Counted from the stretch's first letter, positions 17,050 to 26,575 are shown. The stretch: 49,043 bases of DNA from Chitinophaga pinensis (GCA_945865295.1 CAMBDE010000007.1:1-49043); one strand, 5' to 3'. Translations and numbers: made by a program. Notes: generated from the sequence alone by a model not told the origin.

Positions 17050-19422
17050 ATGGAATCCAATTTAGAAGCTGTATCTAATCAGGACATGCTTTCGTTTGAA
17101 GCATTTCGAAAAACTGTATTAGAGGACTACCGAACTGCGCTTGCAAGTAGAGAAGTGAGTTTGTTGGGTAGACGTGAGGTATTAACAGGGAAGGCCAAAT
17201 TTGGCATCTTCGGCGATGGCAAAGAAATTGCTCAGGTAGCACTTGCAAAATTTTTTCAAAAAGGTGATTTTAGAAGTGGTTATTATCGTGATCAAACTTT
17301 AATGTTTGCTTTAGGCACTTCCAATATTGGTGACTTTTTTGCACAATTATATGCAGACGTTGAAAACGATCCATACAGTGGTGGTCGAAACATGAACTCG
17401 CATTTTAGTACCCCTTTTGTGAATGATAAGGGTGAATGGTTGCCACTTGCCGATACTTATAATGTATCTGCAGATATAGCGCCCACTGCAGGACAAATGG
17501 TGAGGGGACTTGGATTGGCTTTTGCTTCTAAATTTTTTAGAAATGCAAATCCGGATCCTGCATTTGAAGGTTTAACCAATCAAGGAAATGAAGTTTGTTT
17601 TTGTACCATAGGAGACGCAAGTACATCTGAGGGACATTTTTGGGAAACCATCAATGCTGCAGGTGTATTACAAGTGCCATTAGCGGTCATTGTCTATGAC
17701 GATGGATATGGCATTTCTGTTCCAACCGAATTGCAAACGACCAAAGGATCTATATCAGAAGCATTGGCTGGATTTGAAAAAAAACCAGGCACCAATGGCA
17801 TCAAAATATTTACAGTGAATGGATGGGACTATGCTGCACTTTGCGAAACCTTTGAAGAAGGGATTTCTTATACGCGTACAACCCATACGCCTGTTGTATT
17901 TCATGTAAAAGAATGTACTCAGCCTCAAGGCCATTCAACAAGTGGAAGCCACGAAAGGTATAAAACTGCAGAAAGATTAGAATGGGAAAGAAACTGGGAT
18001 TGTAATAAACAAATGCGCGCTTGGTTGATTTTAAATGAATTGGCCACTGCTGAATCATTGGATCTTTTAGAATCAGAAGTCAAGCAAGATGTTCGAGATC
18101 AAAAGCAAGCTTCATGGGATTTATATATTTTACCAATCAAATCAAAAATTCAAGCAGCAGCTGATTTAGTATTTTCTGGTTTACAACAAGACGCACCATT
18201 GTATCGCATGATGCAAGAATTGGTATCCAACAAAGAGCCCTTAAAGAGAGAATTATTTAGACTTTTAAATATCGTTTTGGAGCAAATGCCACAGCATCCT
18301 AATGCAAAAGCAATTGGTCAATTATTAGCAGATTATCATCAAGAGCAAGCACCTTTTTATAGTAAGTATTTATACAACGAAGGTCCAAAGAGCGCATTGA
18401 ATGTGCCTGTGGTCCCAGCAGTCATGGATGCAAATCCAAAGCAGATGAATGGGTATGAGGTCTTGAATCAATACTTTGATCACTTGTTTGCCAACAATCC
18501 TAAAGTGGTCGCCTTTGGTGAAGATCTAGGAAATATTGGAGACGTGAATCAAGGCTTTGCTGGATTGCAAGCCAAGTATGGAGTGAATAGAATTTTTGAT
18601 ACAGGTATCAGAGAGCAAACTATTATGGGTCAAGCACATGGTTTAGCCATGAGAGGCTTGAGACCAATTGCTGAAATTCAATACTTAGATTATTTAATGT
18701 TTGGTATACAAACATTAAGTGACGACGTGTCCACTTTACATTATAGAACTGTTGGAAGACAAAGTAGTCCTGTGATTATTAGAACAAGAGGACATCGACT
18801 AGAAGGGATCTTCCATAGCGGCTCACCCATGGGTATGATTGTTCATGCATTAAGAGGGATGTATGTTTGTGTGCCAAGAAATATGGTGCAAGCAGTGGGC
18901 ATGTACAATACATTATTGAAAGCCAATGATCCTGCAATTTTAATTGAATGTTTAAATGGCTATCGATTAAAAGAAACAGTTCCATCCAATATCAACGAGT
19001 TCACTGTTCCATTGGGTATGCCTGAGATCATAAGAGCTGGAGCCGACATCACCATTGTATCTTATGGTTCTACTTTAAGAATCGTGGAAGATGCAGCAGT
19101 AAGATTAGTAGCATTGGGTATTGATTGTGAAGTGATAGATGTGCAAACACTTTTACCATTTGATATCAATCATCAGATAGTGGCTTCACTTAAAAAAACC
19201 AATCGAATATTGTTTGTGGACGAAGATGTACCTGGAGGTGCGACTGCGTATATGTATCAGCAAGTCATTGAAGGACAGGGTGGATACAAGTGGTTAGACG
19301 CAAGTGCGAGGACTTTATCTGCTAAAGCACATCGTCCAGCTTATGCAAGTGATGGAGATTATTTCTCCAAACCAAATACCGAAGAAATTATTCAGGTAGT
19401 GAAAGAAATGATTGCAGAATAA
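17050..19422 (+). CDS. Branched-chain 2-oxoacid dehydrogenase E1, fused alpha and beta subunits
   Basis: The thiamine-diphosphate-dependent E1 component that decarboxylates 2-oxoacids (probably 2-oxoisovalerate and related compounds) and passes the acyl group to E2. The N-terminal part is E1 alpha, with the cofactor motif GDASTSEGHFWETINAAG and VYDDGYGIS near residues 195-230. The C-terminal part from about residue 465 is E1 beta, with FGEDLGNIGDVNQGF, DTGIREQTIMGQAHG and LFVDEDVPGGA. The single-chain alpha-beta form is common in Bacteroidota. The frame is open from an ATG at 17005, but that adds 15 hydrophobic residues overlapping the promoter, so 17050 is preferred; ATG 17086 is another option. 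E2 and E3 genes are not adjacent. Confidence 0.92.
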   Translation: MESNLEAVSNQDMLSFEAFRKTVLEDYRTALASREVSLLGRREVLTGKAKFGIFGDGKEIAQVALAKFFQKGDFRSGYYRDQTLMFALGTSNIGDFFAQLYADVENDPYSGGRNMNSHFSTPFVNDKGEWLPLADTYNVSADIAPTAGQMVRGLGLAFASKFFRNANPDPAFEGLTNQGNEVCFCTIGDASTSEGHFWETINAAGVLQVPLAVIVYDDGYGISVPTELQTTKGSISEALAGFEKKPGTNGIKIFTVNGWDYAALCETFEEGISYTRTTHTPVVFHVKECTQPQGHSTSGSHERYKTAERLEWERNWDCNKQMRAWLILNELATAESLDLLESEVKQDVRDQKQASWDLYILPIKSKIQAAADLVFSGLQQDAPLYRMMQELVSNKEPLKRELFRLLNIVLEQMPQHPNAKAIGQLLADYHQEQAPFYSKYLYNEGPKSALNVPVVPAVMDANPKQMNGYEVLNQYFDHLFANNPKVVAFGEDLGNIGDVNQGFAGLQAKYGVNRIFDTGIREQTIMGQAHGLAMRGLRPIAEIQYLDYLMFGIQTLSDDVSTLHYRTVGRQSSPVIIRTRGHRLEGIFHSGSPMGMIVHALRGMYVCVPRNMVQAVGMYNTLLKANDPAILIECLNGYRLKETVPSNINEFTVPLGMPEIIRAGADITIVSYGSTLRIVEDAAVRLVALGIDCEVIDVQTLLPFDINHQIVASLKKTNRILFVDEDVPGGATAYMYQQVIEGQGGYKWLDASARTLSAKAHRPAYASDGDYFSKPNTEEIIQVVKEMIAE

Positions 19423-19426
19423 ATAC

Positions 19427-19446
19427 TTCATTCATTCATTCATTCA
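19427..19446. repeat. Tetranucleotide repeat, five copies of TTCA
   Basis: Five perfect TTCA units lie just after the E1 stop. The last unit supplies the TGA stop codon of the minus-strand gene that follows, so copy-number change would not alter either protein. Confidence 0.85.
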
Positions 19447-19737
19447 ATAGCCTTCTAATTGTTCCGTGTAGCTTAAAGAACCCAACCTGAATCTTAAAGG
19501 AATTTTAATTTTCTTTTCCAAGGCGCGCTCTTGATTGCAGAAAAAACCTGTTTGTGTGGTGTAATAGTTTGCTGCAACTTTATTTTGTATGGTATAGGCC
19601 CCTTTTAAAATAGCCGTTTGCGCTGTTGTTGGATTTTTTTCGGTCTTCCAATATTCCTTTATATTCTTTATATTCAATTTTTGCGCAGCAATGGTCTGCG
19701 TAAAAATGAAACATAATATCGTGATGGTAGTTTTCGT
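19444..19737 (-). CDS. Small exported protein of unknown function with an ACG in place of the expected ATG
   Basis: The open frame continues upstream of the only conventional start (TTG at 19677) into a good signal peptide. Read from an ACG at 19737 it gives (M)KTTITILCFIFTQTIAAQ, then LNIKNIKEYW, 97 residues in all. No ATG, GTG or other TTG occurs between that ACG and the in-frame upstream stop near 19783. Starting at TTG 19677 would delete the signal peptide and leave 77 residues. One T-to-C change would explain a lost ATG; true ACG initiation or a sequencing error are alternatives. The mature part has KTEKNPTTAQTAILKGAYT and FFCNQERALEKK; I do not recognise the family. It starts 11 bases after the yebC stop and could be co-transcribed with it. 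Confidence 0.55.
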   Translation of the reverse strand, partial: TKTTITILCFIFTQTIAAQKLNIKNIKEYWKTEKNPTTAQTAILKGAYTIQNKVAANYYTTQTGFFCNQERALEKKIKIPLRFRLGSLSYTEQLEGY

Positions 19738-19748
19738 AGTGGTTGGTT

Positions 19749-20471
19749 TTATCCCATGTTGTGAAATACTTTGTTCACATCTTCATCTTCTTCTAACCTT
19801 TCAATTAACTTACTAATATCTTCTGCTTGTTCATCAGTTACAGGCACCGTGGTGCTTGGGATCCACTCTAATTCAGCAGAAATAGCAGTGATATTTTTTT
19901 CCTCTAATGCTTTTTGTAAGTTACCAAAGTCGGTAAACGCACATCTTAATACGATGATGGGGTTGTCATTGTCGTCGTTACTTTCTCCTAATTCATCTAA
20001 ACCATGGTCAATCAATTCTAATTCCAAATCATCCATGACCAATCCATCTGGGTTTAATTTAAACACGCCCATTTTCTTAAATTGAAAACTTACGCTACCA
20101 CTATTTCCCATGGCACCATTGCCTTTATTAAAATGACTCTTTACATTGGCAACTGTTCTTACATGATTGTCCGTTGCTGTTTCTACTAATAAAGCAACAC
20201 CATGTGGTGCATAGCCTTCGTATAAAATTTCTTCGTAGTTAGAAGTGTCTTTGCCCATGGCCCTTTTAATGGCTGCTTCCACACGGTCCTTAGGCATGCC
20301 TACACTTCTTGCATTCTGGTAACATCTTCTTAAGGCAGGGTTATCATCTGGGTTAGGGCCTGATGCTTTTACGGCAATCACAATTTCTTTACCTATGCGG
20401 GTAAACTGCTTTGCCATACGATCAAAGCGTTTAAACATGGTTGCTTTTCTTACTTCAAATATTCTTCCCAT
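19749..20471 (-). CDS. yebC: YebC/PmpR family DNA-binding regulator or translation factor
   Basis: A cytoplasmic protein of about 240 residues with the three-domain YebC fold. [29 protein letters not shown] replaces the usual AGHSKW-type N-terminus, a variant seen in Bacteroidota. Next come [19 protein letters not shown] and the signature [21 protein letters not shown]. The C-terminal domain begins near FKKMGVFKL. Family members act as transcriptional regulators or, by more recent work, help ribosomes through proline-rich stretches. The frame extends upstream to 20504, but MGRIFE at 20471 is the family start. The stop overlaps closely with the small exported gene downstream. Confidence 0.92.
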   Translation of the reverse strand: MGRIFEVRKATMFKRFDRMAKQFTRIGKEIVIAVKASGPNPDDNPALRRCYQNARSVGMPKDRVEAAIKRAMGKDTSNYEEILYEGYAPHGVALLVETATDNHVRTVANVKSHFNKGNGAMGNSGSVSFQFKKMGVFKLNPDGLVMDDLELELIDHGLDELGESNDDNDNPIIVLRCAFTDFGNLQKALEEKNITAISAELEWIPSTTVPVTDEQAEDISKLIERLEEDEDVNKVFHNMG

Positions 20472-20506
20472 AATTGTTCTTTTAAGTCTGTAAAAATAAC
20501 ACAAAA

Positions 20507-20535
20507 AAAATAGTCCCGAAAGTCGGGACTATTTT
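20507..20535 (-). terminator. Intrinsic terminator after the amino-acid permease
   Basis: A 13-base-pair perfect stem (AAAATAGTCCCGA and complement, loop of 3) ends in a run of T's on the minus strand. It lies between the permease stop (20554) and the yebC start. Confidence 0.88.
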
Positions 20536-20553
20536 AATTTATCTATAATCGGA

Positions 20554-22047
20554 TTATTTATTCAATTTACTTGTCTTCTTACTATATAAGAAGTACACAA
20601 ATAAGCCTACGATCATCCATAAAAAGGCAACCTTAAGTGTTTGCATGTCTAGCGCAAAAATCATCGCTAAGCAAATTACAGCACCTAAAATAGGTACCAA
20701 TGGCACCAACGGTGTTTTGAATGGACGCTCCATATCTGGTGATTTACGTCTTAAGATCCAAATACCTAAGCTTACCAATACGAAAGCAAATAGGGTTCCA
20801 AAACTTGTTAAATCACCCGCAACACTTCCTGGTACGAAAGCAGCAAATAGACCTACAAATACAAATAGGATCCAGTTAGATTTATACGGAGTTTGGTATT
20901 TAGGGTGTAAATCGCCAAATGCTTTTGGCAATAAACCATCCTTACTCATAGAATAAAAAATACGGCTTTGTCCCATCAACATCACTAAAATCACAGATGA
21001 GAAACCTGCTAAAATCGCCACTGTCACTGCAGTCGCTAGCCAGCCATATCCAGTCATATAAGTCGAAATAGCATAGGCAACAGAGGCTTCTCTTCCTTTT
21101 TCTGGATCTACGAAATCCGTCCAAGGGGCAACACCTGTTAATACGTGTCCAAATAAAATATACAATATTGTACATACCACCAAAGAGCCTAAGATACCAA
21201 TTGGCATGTCTCTTTTTGGATTTTTTGCTTCTTGCGCAGCAGTTGAGACTGCATCAAAACCAATGAATGCAAAGAATACAATGGCAGCTCCACCCAGTAC
21301 ACCACCCCAGCCATGCTTAAAGGCGCCAGAATAATCTGCAATCACTTTACCAGCACTATCTGTCACAGCAGCTTGACCTGCAGGAATCAAATACGGAGTG
21401 TGGTTTTCAGGCTTGATAAACTGCCATCCTACCGCAATGAATATAATTACAATCGCTACTTTGATAAATACAATTACAGCATTCACCATAGCGGATTCTT
21501 GAGAACCTTTAATCAATAATAAAGTCAATGCTAAAAGGATCACCAATGCAGGCGCATTCATGATACCAGAATGTGCCACACCTAAACTATCTGTGAAGCT
21601 TTCAAACGGACTATGGCTCCATTCATAAGGTATGGCGCCTCCCGTCAGCTTATTGAGGTATTCACTCCAAGCGATAGACACTGTTGCAGCACCTAAAGCA
21701 TATTCCATAATTAAGGCCCAGCCAATGATCCAAGCGACTAGCTCACCCATTGTTACATAAGAGTAGGCATAAGCGCTACCTGCAATAGGGATCATCGCAG
21801 CAAATTCTGCATAACATAAACCTGCAAAAGCACAGCCTACTGCAGCAATAATAAAGGATATAGTCACCGCAGGTCCAGCTGCCTGACCGGCTGCTGCAGC
21901 TGTTCTTACAAACAAGCCAGCACCGATAATGGCACCAATGCCTAATGCAATTAAATTACCAGCACCTAAAGTGCGCTTTAATCCTTTTCCACCATCATCT
22001 GCCTGAGCTAACATGGCGGACAAATCTTTCTTTCTAAATAAACTCAT
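20554..22047 (-). CDS. APC superfamily amino-acid permease (cationic amino-acid transporter-like)
   Basis: An inner-membrane transporter with about 12-14 hydrophobic segments. The APC signature in the first helix is clear: LIALGIGAIIGAGLFVRTA near residue 35. Further motifs are AFIGFDAVSTAAQEAKNPKRDMPIG near residue 255 and YSMSKDGLLPKAFGDLHPKYQTPYKSN (split here as YSMSKDGLLP and HPKYQTPYKSN), typical of the CAT/YfnA group. The last residues are basic (SKKTSKLNK). The frame is open to 22095, but ATG 22047 (MSLFRKKDL) fits the family start. It is transcribed alone and ends at a terminator. Substrate is probably a cationic or branched amino acid, by family only. Confidence 0.92.
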   Translation of the reverse strand: MSLFRKKDLSAMLAQADDGGKGLKRTLGAGNLIALGIGAIIGAGLFVRTAAAAGQAAGPAVTISFIIAAVGCAFAGLCYAEFAAMIPIAGSAYAYSYVTMGELVAWIIGWALIMEYALGAATVSIAWSEYLNKLTGGAIPYEWSHSPFESFTDSLGVAHSGIMNAPALVILLALTLLLIKGSQESAMVNAVIVFIKVAIVIIFIAVGWQFIKPENHTPYLIPAGQAAVTDSAGKVIADYSGAFKHGWGGVLGGAAIVFFAFIGFDAVSTAAQEAKNPKRDMPIGILGSLVVCTILYILFGHVLTGVAPWTDFVDPEKGREASVAYAISTYMTGYGWLATAVTVAILAGFSSVILVMLMGQSRIFYSMSKDGLLPKAFGDLHPKYQTPYKSNWILFVFVGLFAAFVPGSVAGDLTSFGTLFAFVLVSLGIWILRRKSPDMERPFKTPLVPLVPILGAVICLAMIFALDMQTLKVAFLWMIVGLFVYFLYSKKTSKLNK

Positions 22048-22194
22048 AATATAATTGGTTTCTATTTGAGTCGAAAAGTAGCATTTTTTTCGCAAATATG
22101 GAGCTGTTTTAGCTAAAAAAAAGGGGCAAACTCAAATTTTGGAGACGGTTATTTTTTTAGAACTTATGTGGTATATTGCAGCACTAAGCATCCT

Positions 22195-23436
22195 ATGAAA
22201 AAATCTAACAAACTAACCATATACATCGTCATCGCGATGGTGGCAGGTGCCATTTTGGGCTACTTTATTCATGAAGGTAAGGACCAAGCAACCATTGATA
22301 GCTTTGCTAAAAACGTGAAGCTACTCACTACGATCTTTTTGAGATTGGTTCAAATGATCATCGCACCATTGGTATTTACGACATTGGTTGTAGGGATTGC
22401 AAAATTGGGAGACCTTAAAACGGTTGGACGCGTAGGTGGTAAAGCTTTATTGTGGTTTATATCTGCCTCCTTAATTAGTTTATTGATTGGATTGGTGTTG
22501 GTGAATCTTTTAAAGCCAGGTGAGGGGTTGGATTTAACTGTAGGGGATACCTCGGGTGTAAAAGATTTAATGGGTAAGACCCAGTCCTTTAGTGTGATCA
22601 ATTTTGTGGAGCATGTATTTCCAAAGAGCATGTTCGAAGCCATGGCCACCAATGAAATTTTACAAATCGTCATCTTTAGTATTTTCTTTGGGGTGGCGGC
22701 CGCAGCAATTGGAGAACCAGCAAAAGGATTCATTAAAGCATTGGATACAGTGGCGCATATTATTTTAAAAATGGTAGGCTATGTGATGAACTTTGCGCCA
22801 TTGGGTGTTTTTGGTGCTATTGCAGCAGTCATTGCAACAAAGGGCTTAACCATTTTCATTTTTTATGGTAAATATTTATTGTACTTCTTAATAGGGATTG
22901 GTGTCTTATGGATTGTGCTTTTAGGAGTAGGCTATTTGATTTTAAAAAATCGTGTGCCTTCCTTATTAAAGCATATTACGACACCACTGGTGATTGCATT
23001 TAGTACAACAAGTAGCGAAGCTGTATTTCCAAAATTAACCGAAGAGCTGGAGCGATTTGGTTGCAAGGATAAAATTGTTTCTTTCATTTTGCCATTGGGT
23101 TATTCCTTTAATCTGGATGGCAGTATGATGTACATGACATTTGCGAGTATGGCCATTGCACAAGCTTATGGCATCCATTTAGATATTGGAACGCAATTAA
23201 CCATGTTAGTTGTATTGATGTTAACGAGCAAGGGGATTGCGGGTGTGCCAAGAGCTTCGTTGGTCGTTGTTACAGCGACTTGCGCTATGTTTAATATTCC
23301 TCCAGAAGGCATTGCATTAATCTTACCTATTGATCATTTTTGTGACATGTTCCGTTCTGCAACCAATGTATTGGGAAATAGTTTAGCAACCACCGCAGTA
23401 AGCAAATGGGAAGGGGAACTAACAGAACCACAATAA
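22195..23436 (+). CDS. Dicarboxylate/amino-acid:cation symporter (DAACS family, GltP/DctA-like)
   Basis: An inner-membrane sodium- or proton-coupled transporter for glutamate, aspartate or C4-dicarboxylates. Family motifs are visible: RLVQMIIAPLVFTTLVVGI near residue 55 and the serine-rich hairpin loop AFSTTSSEAVFPKL near residue 270. PLGYSFNLDGSMMYM (NMDGT-like motif, here NLDGS) and DHFCDMFRSATNVLGNSLAT complete the substrate site. The frame continues upstream to 22168, but ATG 22195 (MKKSNKLTIY) starts directly before the first helix. It begins a plus-strand run with dedA, MFS and glycosyltransferase genes, spaced 17-45 bases apart, and is divergent from the permease gene. Confidence 0.93.
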   Translation: MKKSNKLTIYIVIAMVAGAILGYFIHEGKDQATIDSFAKNVKLLTTIFLRLVQMIIAPLVFTTLVVGIAKLGDLKTVGRVGGKALLWFISASLISLLIGLVLVNLLKPGEGLDLTVGDTSGVKDLMGKTQSFSVINFVEHVFPKSMFEAMATNEILQIVIFSIFFGVAAAAIGEPAKGFIKALDTVAHIILKMVGYVMNFAPLGVFGAIAAVIATKGLTIFIFYGKYLLYFLIGIGVLWIVLLGVGYLILKNRVPSLLKHITTPLVIAFSTTSSEAVFPKLTEELERFGCKDKIVSFILPLGYSFNLDGSMMYMTFASMAIAQAYGIHLDIGTQLTMLVVLMLTSKGIAGVPRASLVVVTATCAMFNIPPEGIALILPIDHFCDMFRSATNVLGNSLATTAVSKWEGELTEPQ

Positions 23437-23458
23437 GTTTAATTTTATACCATCTAGC

Positions 23459-24133
23459 ATGATCACTTTATTAGAAGCATTTCATTGGAGTCAATTGTTA
23501 CAGCCACAATTTTATATTGAGCATGGCGGACTTTGGCTTATTTTATTAGTCGTTTTTGCAGAGACCGGATTATTTGCTGGCTTCTTTTTGCCAGGAGATA
23601 GTTTATTGTTTGTGGCAGGCATTTATAGCGCGCCCTTGGCTGCAGAAATTTATGCTTCCAATAACGAATGGGTTAATTTATTCATTCTATTTATATTTAT
23701 TTCTACTGCGGGTATCTTAGGTAATTATGTGGGGTATCTTTTTGGTCATAAAGTAGGACCTACCATGTTTGATTGGAAAGAAAATCTTTTTTTCAAGAAA
23801 AAATATTTGATCCAAGCAGATGAGTTTTATCAAAAACACGGAGGAAGAGCCATCGTCATCGCAAGATTCATTCCTATCATAAGAACATTCGGTCCAATTT
23901 TAGCAGGTATCGTAAAAATGGATAAAGCTAAGTTCATGTATTATAATGTGATTGGTTGTTTAGCTTGGGTGGGCAGTATGCTATGTTCCGGGTATTTTTT
24001 ACAGTCATGGATTTTGGCTCGTTATAATTTTGATTTAAAAAATCATTTAGAAGTCATTGTATTAGTGATTGTGGGTATCACCACCTTACCTGTGATCATT
24101 AAAGTCATTTCACATCGCGCAAAAAAAGCGTAA
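23459..24133 (+). CDS. DedA family membrane protein (VTT domain)
   Basis: A 224-residue membrane protein with the DedA hallmarks: FAETGLFAGFFLPGDSLLFVAG with its acidic residue and Pro-Gly-Asp near residues 34-55. IARFIPIIRTFGPILAGI with two arginines lies near residue 140. DedA proteins support membrane homeostasis and some are undecaprenyl-phosphate flippases; the exact role here cannot be read from sequence. It follows the symporter by 22 bases and precedes the MFS gene by 16, consistent with one operon. Confidence 0.92.
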   Translation: MITLLEAFHWSQLLQPQFYIEHGGLWLILLVVFAETGLFAGFFLPGDSLLFVAGIYSAPLAAEIYASNNEWVNLFILFIFISTAGILGNYVGYLFGHKVGPTMFDWKENLFFKKKYLIQADEFYQKHGGRAIVIARFIPIIRTFGPILAGIVKMDKAKFMYYNVIGCLAWVGSMLCSGYFLQSWILARYNFDLKNHLEVIVLVIVGITTLPVIIKVISHRAKKA

Positions 24134-24149
24134 TCAATCAATTTCTAGT

Positions 24150-25397
24150 ATGAATAATAAGCAAATTGGACTTTTTTCTTTGCCTGTATTTGTAGCTGCA
24201 CTAGGTTATTTTGTAGATGTGTATGATTTATTATTATTCACGATTGTTCGCCAACCAAGTGTACTTGCAGTTGGATCCACATTAGAAACCATCATTGTAG
24301 ATAGTGCGCATATTATTAACTGGCAAATGTCAGGATTATTAATTGGCGGTATTTTATGGGGTGTGATTGGTGATAAGTTGGGTAGATTGAAAGTGTTATT
24401 TGGCTCCATCCTTTTATACTCTGTGGCGAATATCGTTACGGGCTATGTGCAAACAGTAGACCAGTATGCGTATTGCAGATTCATTGGGGGCATTGGCCTT
24501 GCAGGAGAATTAGGTGCAGGTATTACATTGGTTTCAGAGATGTTACCAAAAAATAAAAGAGGTATTGGTACCTCAATGGTAGCAGGAATTGGTTTATCTG
24601 GAGCCGTCTTTGCTTATTTTACTTTTAAGTATACCCAGGATTGGAGATTGTGTTATAAAATTGGTGGAGGATTAGGTTTCTTTTTATTGATCTTGCGTGT
24701 GCGTGTTGCCGAGTCATTTATGTTTGAGTCTATTAAGTTGAGCAAAGCTGTCAAGGGCAATTTCTTTATGTTTTTCACTTCTTACAAAAGATTTTCAAAA
24801 TATATTAAAGCCATTTTAATTGGGTTGCCAACTTGGTTTGTGATAGGTGTCATGGTCAATTACAGTAATAAATTTGCTACTGGGTTGTATGGTAATAATT
24901 TAATTGATTCTGGTAAATCTGTGATGTTCGCTTACATTGGTATTGCTGTTGGTGACTTATTAATAGGCTGGGTGAGTCAATATTTTGAAAGCAGAAAAAA
25001 AGCTTTGTTTTTATTTTACATGCTCAGTATAGTTGGGATGGTCTTATTCTTTAGTGCCTTCAACAATAGTGATTCAAGAATGTATGCCATATGTGCTTTC
25101 TTAGGATTTAGCACAGGTTATTGGGCCATCTTCAATCAAATGGCAGCCGAACAATTTGGCACCAATTTAAGAGCCACTGCAGCAACCACTATTCCGAATA
25201 TGGTACGCGGCGCTTTGCCATTGATTAACTTTTTATTTTTAGACATCTTGCAAAAGTCAATGGGTTGGACCATCGTGCAAAGTGGTATTGTAACCGGTAG
25301 CATCGTAATGGGTGTCACCATGCTTGCATTTATTTTTACAGAAGAAACCTACCATAAGGATTTAGATTTTCTGGAGCAGGATCATCCTTTACCGTAG
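24150..25397 (+). CDS. Major facilitator superfamily transporter
   Basis: A 415-residue protein with about 12 hydrophobic segments in two halves. The MFS loop motif between helices 2 and 3 is GVIGDKLGRLKVLFG near residue 72. RFIGGIGLAGELGAG near residue 110 resembles the sialate/metabolite:H+ symporter group, and ATAATTIPNMVRGALP near residue 345 is also typical of that group. The second signature loop reads SQYFESRKKALF. The substrate is not determinable. It sits in the same plus-strand run as dedA and the glycosyltransferase, but the functional link is not evident. Confidence 0.9.
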   Translation: MNNKQIGLFSLPVFVAALGYFVDVYDLLLFTIVRQPSVLAVGSTLETIIVDSAHIINWQMSGLLIGGILWGVIGDKLGRLKVLFGSILLYSVANIVTGYVQTVDQYAYCRFIGGIGLAGELGAGITLVSEMLPKNKRGIGTSMVAGIGLSGAVFAYFTFKYTQDWRLCYKIGGGLGFFLLILRVRVAESFMFESIKLSKAVKGNFFMFFTSYKRFSKYIKAILIGLPTWFVIGVMVNYSNKFATGLYGNNLIDSGKSVMFAYIGIAVGDLLIGWVSQYFESRKKALFLFYMLSIVGMVLFFSAFNNSDSRMYAICAFLGFSTGYWAIFNQMAAEQFGTNLRATAATTIPNMVRGALPLINFLFLDILQKSMGWTIVQSGIVTGSIVMGVTMLAFIFTEETYHKDLDFLEQDHPLP

Positions 25398-25441
25398 TTT
25401 AGATTTTTTTAAAATAGCAATCGATTAAATTGTTAAGCACT

Positions 25442-26497
25442 ATGCGCTTATTATTCATCCGTTTTTCTTCTATAGGGGACATTGTATTCACCACGCCTGC
25501 TATACGTTGCGCCAAGCAGCAAATTCCAGGCGTAGAGATCCATTTTTTAACGAAAGCGGCTATGAAAGCGGTGACAATTGGCAATCCATATATCGATCAA
25601 TTCCATTATTTTGATAAAGACTTGAATGCTACAATCAATCAGTTAAAGGCGTGTAATTTTGACTACATCATTGACTTGCATAAAAATTATAGAACTTACC
25701 AAATTCAAAAGGCATTGGGTGTACCAAGTTTATCCTATGAAAAGCTGAGCCTTCAAAAATTTTTATTGACGAAGTTGCATTTGAATTTCATGCCGGTGAG
25801 GCATATTGCAGATCGCTCTCTAGACGCATTATCAAGTTTAGGTGTCGTGAATGATGGAAAAGGGTTGGATTACTTTATCCCTAAAGAGACTGCGTTAAAT
25901 GCCACTGCGTTACCGGCTTCTTTTGAGTCTGGATACATTGCTTTAGTGATAGGTGCATCCTACACTACAAAAAAATTACCACTTAGTGCATTGCAAAATC
26001 TATGTCATAAAATTCCTTATCCTATTGTATTAATTGGGGGAAAGGCCGATGAAGCAGAAGGCGCTGCTGTGGAAGCGATCAATCCAATTAAAATATGGAA
26101 TGCTTGCGGAAAATTTAATTTAAATGAATCAGCCATCTTGGTAAAGCAAGCCAGAACGGTCATCTCACACGATACTGGATTTTTATATATTGCTTGCGCC
26201 TTTCATAAAAAGACGGTGGCCATTTGGGGTGGGACTTCTCCTGCTTTGCAAGTGGAACCTTATTATCCAACAGTGCAACAAGAAAGTAAAAAAACTTTGA
26301 GCGCTGAAATTGGACTTACTATTTTGAATAATAACGAATTGTATTTTAATGCGATTGTTCCAAATCTGACTTGTCAACCCTGTTCCAATTACGGCACGAA
26401 CCATTGTCCCCAAGGACATTTTGCATGTATGCAACAACAAGACCTTCAATCCATTGCAGATAAAGCGATTGCTTATTTTAAAGAAATAATTGGTTAA
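25442..26497 (+). CDS. Glycosyltransferase family 9 (ADP-heptose:LPS heptosyltransferase-like)
   Basis: The N-terminus MRLLFIRFSSIGDIVFTTP is the classic GT9 start, where the glycine-aspartate loop contacts substrate. The C-terminal nucleotide-sugar domain has IALVIGASYTTKKLP-like and SHDTGFLYIACAFHKKTVAIWGG motifs near residue 240-265. GT9 enzymes add heptose to the lipopolysaccharide inner core at the cytoplasmic face of the inner membrane. The frame is open from a TTG at 25430, but ATG 25442 places MRLLF exactly at the family start. Four cysteines near the C-terminus (QPCSN, HCPQG, ACMQQ) match a Cys-rich tail seen in some Bacteroidota GT9 members. A shared terminator follows. Confidence 0.9.
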   Translation: MRLLFIRFSSIGDIVFTTPAIRCAKQQIPGVEIHFLTKAAMKAVTIGNPYIDQFHYFDKDLNATINQLKACNFDYIIDLHKNYRTYQIQKALGVPSLSYEKLSLQKFLLTKLHLNFMPVRHIADRSLDALSSLGVVNDGKGLDYFIPKETALNATALPASFESGYIALVIGASYTTKKLPLSALQNLCHKIPYPIVLIGGKADEAEGAAVEAINPIKIWNACGKFNLNESAILVKQARTVISHDTGFLYIACAFHKKTVAIWGGTSPALQVEPYYPTVQQESKKTLSAEIGLTILNNNELYFNAIVPNLTCQPCSNYGTNHCPQGHFACMQQQDLQSIADKAIAYFKEIIG

Positions 26498-26521
26498 TCA
26501 CTATTAAGTGATCACCTGCTT

Positions 26522-26558
26522 AAATAATAAAGCCTCGCATTGCGAGGCTTTATTATTT
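26522..26558. terminator. Bidirectional intrinsic terminator between GT9 and mdh
   Basis: An 18-base-pair perfect palindrome (AAATAATAAAGCCTCGCA, one-base centre, complement) with AT-rich outer arms. It separates the convergent glycosyltransferase and malate dehydrogenase genes and gives a T-rich 3' end on both strands. Confidence 0.92.
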
Positions 26559-26575
26559 ATATTCAAGTACAAAGA

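Noticed and set aside
19420..19450. TTCA repeat as a possible phase-variation tract
   Set aside because: It lies after the E1 stop and outside the minus-strand coding frame apart from the stop itself, so slippage would not switch either gene.
22350..22733. 127-codon minus-strand frame inside the dicarboxylate symporter
   Set aside because: The plus strand has full family motifs; the opposite frame is rich in Asn, Pro and Lys and looks like a codon-bias shadow.
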